A DNA stretch of 39,835 nt from Nitrospira sp. (GTDB lineage: Bacteria > Nitrospirota > Nitrospiria > Nitrospirales > UBA8639). The stretch covers positions 1 through 39,835 of the forward strand of contig JAGQKG010000006.1 in the NCBI GenBank assembly GCA_020430245.1, read 5' to 3'. Positions within the stretch are counted from its first letter, which is position 1, and every line of letters starts with the position of its first letter. Of this stretch, positions 36,717 through 39,835 are shown one piece after another. A program made the translations under genes and the position numbers. The notes under the pieces were generated by a model that saw nothing but the letters and a program-made list of their open reading frames with translations, had not been told where the DNA came from and searched no databases.

Positions 36717-37787
36717 ATGAACACAGTCTGGAGAGATATTGCAGAAAGGGTCAGAGGATTTCCGTGGAAAAGCCAGAATGTAACAGGCGTGGATGTAGGG
36801 TCTCGACTGTTGAAGGCGGTGACTCTACAACCAGCCCACCCCTCCCCTCTCCTCAAGAATTTTGTGCTTGAATCTCTTCCCTTTACACCTAATCTAAATT
36901 CTCGAACTGATCCTGAGACTGATCGACATCTAGTCCAATTTCTTCGAAACCAGTTATCTCCATTACCCCGTGCGGTGGGGATTACGGTTTCGAGTCCCCA
37001 CGTGTTGTTGAAGAGACTGGTACTTCCCTATATGTCGGAAAAGGATCTTCGAGAACACCTAGCTTTGGAGCTTGACCGGTATATTCCTCTTGATGTTCAA
37101 GGTGCCGTGTGGGACGTGTATCGACACCAAGCTTCTGATGCCCTGGATAACGAAAAAGTTGAGACAGTTCTTGTTGTAGCAAAAAAAGAATTCATTGAGG
37201 CGCGAATGCGACAATTTGAAGGGCAAGGGATGCACGTCCGTTTTGTTGATGTGGATGCATTTTCACTGGTGAATATGGTTGCATACAACTATGACCATGA
37301 AGGAACGTGGATAATAATTCATCTCGGACCAACCGGCATTCTTTCGGTGATTATGGAAGAAGGGCATCTTGTGTATATGCATCAGGCATCCTATGAGATC
37401 GAGTGGTATGGAGACTTGCTTGATGGGGTTCTAGCGGCTTTAGCATCGGCGGGTGATGGCTTTAAGTTGGGTGCCTCGGAAACTCTACTGCTTGAACAAT
37501 TTTTCAATGAAACGATTAAGCAGGTCACCGAAACTATCAAACATGCTTCGGAAGGAACTGATACAGTAATGGTGCGGGGCGTGTTCCTGTCAGGGGGGTA
37601 TTCGATGTTGGAGGGACTTCAATCGAGACTCGCTGATTCACTGAACGTCTCTGTAACCCTGGTTAACCCGTTTGAAAAAATTAAAGTCCCTCAGAAGATG
37701 CAACAGGATTCTCGTTTTCAGAAAGCTTTGCCGTTATTTGGTATTGCGGTTGGCGCGGCATTGCGTGGGGCAATCTCTCATGATTGA
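36717..37787 (+). CDS. pilM: Type IV pilus assembly protein PilM
   Basis: PilM is a cytosolic actin/FtsA-like protein that binds the N-terminal tail of PilN and forms the inner-membrane platform of type IV pili. The 356-residue protein begins its fold at TGVDVGSRLLKAVTL (about residues 23-37), has KRLVLPYMSEKDLREHLALE and the second nucleotide-binding segment IIHLGPTGILSVIME, and the third at GVFLSGGYSMLEGL. I prefer ATG 36717, with a GGA seven to nine bases upstream, over TTG 36690, which has AAGGG only four to five bases away. It overlaps pilN by eight bases. Confidence 0.92.
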   Translation: MNTVWRDIAERVRGFPWKSQNVTGVDVGSRLLKAVTLQPAHPSPLLKNFVLESLPFTPNLNSRTDPETDRHLVQFLRNQLSPLPRAVGITVSSPHVLLKRLVLPYMSEKDLREHLALELDRYIPLDVQGAVWDVYRHQASDALDNEKVETVLVVAKKEFIEARMRQFEGQGMHVRFVDVDAFSLVNMVAYNYDHEGTWIIIHLGPTGILSVIMEEGHLVYMHQASYEIEWYGDLLDGVLAALASAGDGFKLGASETLLLEQFFNETIKQVTETIKHASEGTDTVMVRGVFLSGGYSMLEGLQSRLADSLNVSVTLVNPFEKIKVPQKMQQDSRFQKALPLFGIAVGAALRGAISHD

Positions 37788-38343
37788 AATTAATTTAGCT
37801 CGATCATTTCAGCGGCAAGTTAACCCACATGAGTATTCAAGGCTGTTTTGTTGGCTAGTGGGCGTGGTGGTATCCATGGGGTTTGGAGTGGCGAGTTGGT
37901 GGTGGACGCAATCTTTGCAAGGACAAATTGATGCATTGTTTCAAGAAAAGATAGTCAAAATTCAGGATCTGGTTCAGATAAAGGAAAGCCTCAATAAATT
38001 GCAGCGTTTTAATGAAGAAAAAGTCCTCCTTGTGACCTCTATCGAGCAGCTTAGGGATCAGGCGAGGGAAAAGTCTTGGCCGGTCAAAATGCTGGATGGA
38101 GTCAGTCGAAATGTTGAAAAGCTTGATATCTGGTTGGAGCGGGTGCAACTTGAATCACGGGTGGTGGAATTGCGAGGACAATCATTGGCACTAGAAGATA
38201 TTGGTATATTTATGGAGGGGTTAGAGAATGATGGAATTATCGTGAGTTTACCTGTAGTGGAAATTCTTGATCACCCAGGAGGAGAATCAGATGTCTTTTC
38301 ATTTTTGATTCGTTTTGTATGGGATCAACAGGTGACTACATGA
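37780..38343 (+). CDS. pilN: Type IV pilus assembly protein PilN
   Basis: PilN is a single-pass inner-membrane protein pairing with PilO. From ATG 37780 it has 187 residues. The N-terminal MIEINLARSFQRQ carries the INLAR-type motif that docks into PilM. A membrane helix follows (about residues 22-42, CWLVGVVVSMGFGVASWWW), then a coiled-coil region and a periplasmic domain (WLERVQLESRVVELRGQS). The open frame extends upstream to 37672 inside pilM, but the ATG overlapping the pilM stop gives the conserved N-terminus. Confidence 0.92.
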   Translation: MIEINLARSFQRQVNPHEYSRLFCWLVGVVVSMGFGVASWWWTQSLQGQIDALFQEKIVKIQDLVQIKESLNKLQRFNEEKVLLVTSIEQLRDQAREKSWPVKMLDGVSRNVEKLDIWLERVQLESRVVELRGQSLALEDIGIFMEGLENDGIIVSLPVVEILDHPGGESDVFSFLIRFVWDQQVTT

Positions 38344-38933
38344 TGGCACAGTGGAAGTCATTATCCCTTTGGTGTCGATTCGGTTTTCTGTTTGGAGTGA
38401 TGCTCGCTTGTTTTTTGGGTGTCCACTTTGTATTGTGGGATACGATGGATGACTCGATTAAGCAGTTGAAAGAGGAAGTTTCTCGCCTAGATCAGGAGAG
38501 TCGAGGGCTCACCAAAAAAACAGAATCACTGAATACCATAGAGAAGGAAGTCAACAGTTTGCGGGAAAGTTTAGCCACTCGAGTTCAACAATTTCCTGAA
38601 AATATAGAATCAAAAATCTTTCGAAGGGATGTCCTCGATATTGCGAAGCGAAGGAATGTGACCGTTCGGGTGTGGAAACCTGAGCGTCCTTTGGCCGAGC
38701 TTCGGCATTCTGAATTTTCGATACCCATTATTCTGAGAGTAGAAGGGAATTTTCAGGGGACCATTCAATTTTTGGATGACTTGCGGCAGCTTCCATGGGT
38801 TGAGCGTATCCCTTCTATTACCCTGGCTGGAAAGCCAGACAATGAATTTTCACCTCTCGTCAGCACGAATCTGGTGATGCATGGGTTAACTCCCTTAGGT
38901 ATTGAGCATGTGCAGCAACTGCTTAAAACATAA
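38340..38933 (+). CDS. pilO: Type IV pilus assembly protein PilO
   Basis: PilO forms a heterodimer with PilN in the periplasm and tunes pilus extension. The 197-residue protein has a membrane helix at about residues 14-34 (FGFLFGVMLACFLGVHFVL), a coiled coil to about residue 85 (KQLKEEVSRLDQESRGLTKK), and a ferredoxin-like periplasmic domain with SEFSIPIILRVEGNFQGTIQ and LPWVERIP. ATG 38340 overlaps the pilN stop (ATGA), and AGGTG lies five bases upstream. ATG 38343 is equally possible. Confidence 0.9.
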   Translation: MMAQWKSLSLWCRFGFLFGVMLACFLGVHFVLWDTMDDSIKQLKEEVSRLDQESRGLTKKTESLNTIEKEVNSLRESLATRVQQFPENIESKIFRRDVLDIAKRRNVTVRVWKPERPLAELRHSEFSIPIILRVEGNFQGTIQFLDDLRQLPWVERIPSITLAGKPDNEFSPLVSTNLVMHGLTPLGIEHVQQLLKT

Positions 38934-38976
38934 TCGAACCGATCAATGTCAGGCGAGATTGCGAGTTTCTGAAGTC

Positions 38977-39516
38977 ATGGACATTCGCAGTAGGGTCTCC
39001 ACAACGTCTGCCTACTTGAGAGAATTCGTGTACTACTCGGTCTGTATTTGGATTGTGCTTAATTTGGGGGGAGGGATGGGAGTGGTGGCTGCGGAAGACA
39101 CCTCCTCATCAACTTCTTTAAATAGGCTAGTTAGCCCCAGTCTCGTTGAGGATAATTCCCGTCGAAATGACGGGAGTCGTCGAGACCCTTTCAAGAGGAT
39201 TATTCCGCATCGTCTGTCAACTCATAAAGTCATGACGCCATCAGATAAGGATTCGAAAATTGTTCCCTGGCGGAATAATCCGGATTGGAGACTTCTCGGC
39301 GTGATTCATGGCCGAGATGGGCACCAGGCGATCATACAAGTATCTCCATCAAAGCGAGTTCTGGTCCAAACGGGTTCTGAACTCGTTCGATCAGAATGGA
39401 CGATTAAGGCCATCAGTGAGGAGGAAGTGCTACTTGAGTACCTCTCCTCAGCCGCCACGTTGAAGGGGGTTTCCTCGCCAAGGACTTTCACTCTTTCCTT
39501 TCCCGCCATCCAATAA
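38977..39516 (+). CDS. pilP: Type IV pilus assembly protein PilP, predicted non-lipidated
   Basis: PilP links the PilNO platform to the PilQ secretin across the periplasm. I assign it from position after pilO, from DPFKRI (a family motif before the folded domain), and from a C-terminal beta-domain with WRLLGVIHGRDGHQAIIQVS and LVQTGSELVRSEWTIKAISE. From ATG 38977 it is 179 residues with an N-terminal hydrophobic segment (YYSVCIWIVLNLGGGMGVVA) and a likely cleavage after VAA. PilP is usually a lipoprotein, but no lipobox cysteine is present here. The start is uncertain because no strong ribosome binding site is seen. The frame stays open upstream to 38902. Confidence 0.82.
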   Translation: MDIRSRVSTTSAYLREFVYYSVCIWIVLNLGGGMGVVAAEDTSSSTSLNRLVSPSLVEDNSRRNDGSRRDPFKRIIPHRLSTHKVMTPSDKDSKIVPWRNNPDWRLLGVIHGRDGHQAIIQVSPSKRVLVQTGSELVRSEWTIKAISEEEVLLEYLSSAATLKGVSSPRTFTLSFPAIQ

Positions 39517-39518
39517 TC

Positions 39519-39563
39519 ATTATGAATATTCTGGTTGAGAAAGCCTGAAAAAACCTTCATAAT
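39519..39563. repeat. Inverted repeat after pilP
   Basis: ATTATGAA (39519-39526) is a perfect inverted match to TTCATAAT (39556-39563), with an inner GGTT/AACC pair abutting the second arm. It begins three bases after the pilP stop. No T-run follows, so it is a weak terminator candidate at best; an mRNA-end stabiliser is another possibility. The rest of the 240-base gap before aroC shows nothing else I can support. Confidence 0.35.
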
Positions 39564-39756
39564 CTCTACCCTAAAAGTCCGGAGGGGGATTCTTTGCCTT
39601 GTTCATGCGCCATGGGAACTGGTAATTGATCATTATCCGTATTCCAAGGCTGCAGCTATAGGCTTGGGTAGACCGTCCTGGTCAGTAAGGGTGGGAGTAT
39701 CTTAAGAGGAACCATGCTACCGGCATTGAGTATTTAATGAGCCAAAAAGGAATGCC

Positions 39757-39835
39757 ATGTTGCGATATTTAAATGCGGGAGAATCTCATGGAAGAGGTCT
39801 CATGGCAGTGCTAGAGGGGGTTCCGTCTGGTCTGC
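39757..39835 (+). CDS. aroC: Chorismate synthase, 5' part
   Basis: Chorismate synthase makes chorismate from EPSP, the last step of the shikimate pathway, using reduced FMN. Only 26 codons are in the window: MLRYLNAGESHGRGLMAVLE then GVPSGL, which match the family's N-terminal signature (GESHG, including the catalytic His). AAAAAGGA lies at a suitable distance before the ATG. The gene is cut by the window end. It lies 240 bases after pilP, in the place where pilQ would be expected. Confidence 0.9.
   Translation, partial: MLRYLNAGESHGRGLMAVLEGVPSGL

Noticed and set aside
36563..36871. 102-residue open frame upstream of and overlapping pilM
   Set aside because: It overlaps the conserved start of PilM in another phase, has no family resemblance and no good start signal.
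1..39835. Mobile elements, CRISPR arrays, phage genes, toxin-antitoxin pairs
   Set aside because: I read all spacers over 30 bases and saw no repeats of spacer length, no transposase or integrase, and no unassigned frames outside known genes; the window is housekeeping throughout.

Overview
The window reads as a chromosomal segment from a Gram-negative bacterium, most likely a Nitrospira-like member of the Nitrospirota. The lipopolysaccharide export genes lptC, lptA and lptB and a pilMNOP cluster imply a diderm envelope with type IV pili. The Nitrospirota placement is an inference from the gene order and from the look of RpoC, RpoA and EF-Tu; no search could be run. The rows I counted by hand fall at 42 to 50% G+C, except for tuf at about 57%. 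Every gene is on the + strand and I see no mobile element, CRISPR array or phage gene.

Positions 1 to 31,539 hold one nearly uninterrupted information-processing supercluster: the 3' end of rpmG, tRNA-Trp(CCA), secE, nusG, rplK-rplA-rplJ-rplL, rpoB-rpoC, then the str block (rpsL, rpsG, fusA, tuf), the S10 block (rpsJ to rpsQ), the spc block (rplN to secY, adk, map, infA, rpmJ) and the alpha block (rpsM, rpsK, rpsD, rpoA, rplQ). It encodes 33 ribosomal proteins, three RNA polymerase subunits, two elongation factors, IF-1, the Sec channel, and enzymes for nascent-chain and nucleotide maintenance. A strong sigma70-type promoter precedes rpsL, and the first convincing terminator follows rplQ.

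Positions 31,727 to 36,380 hold lptC-lptA-lptB (LPS transport), rpoN (sigma54) and rapZ. Positions 36,717 to 39,516 hold pilM-pilN-pilO-pilP, the inner-membrane alignment complex of the type IV pilus. No pilQ secretin follows; the next gene is aroC, cut by the window end.

No wholly new multi-gene system is visible. The most unusual points lie inside familiar genes. (1) rplJ has no stop codon before rplL, so L10 and L7/L12 form one open frame while rplL keeps its own ribosome binding site. (2) lptA has no ATG, GTG or TTG able to include its signal peptide; the best-placed start is AUA, in a four-base overlap with lptC. (3) EF-Tu has a lengthened, rewritten switch I loop that lacks the RGITI sequence, and its gene is a G+C island. 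(4) RpoB has Pro-Ser in place of the near-universal Val-Phe/Tyr in its N-terminal rifampicin-pocket segment. Several start codons (rplA, rpoC, fusA, adk, rpoA, rapZ, pilM, pilN, pilO, pilP) were moved from the longest frame to better supported sites.
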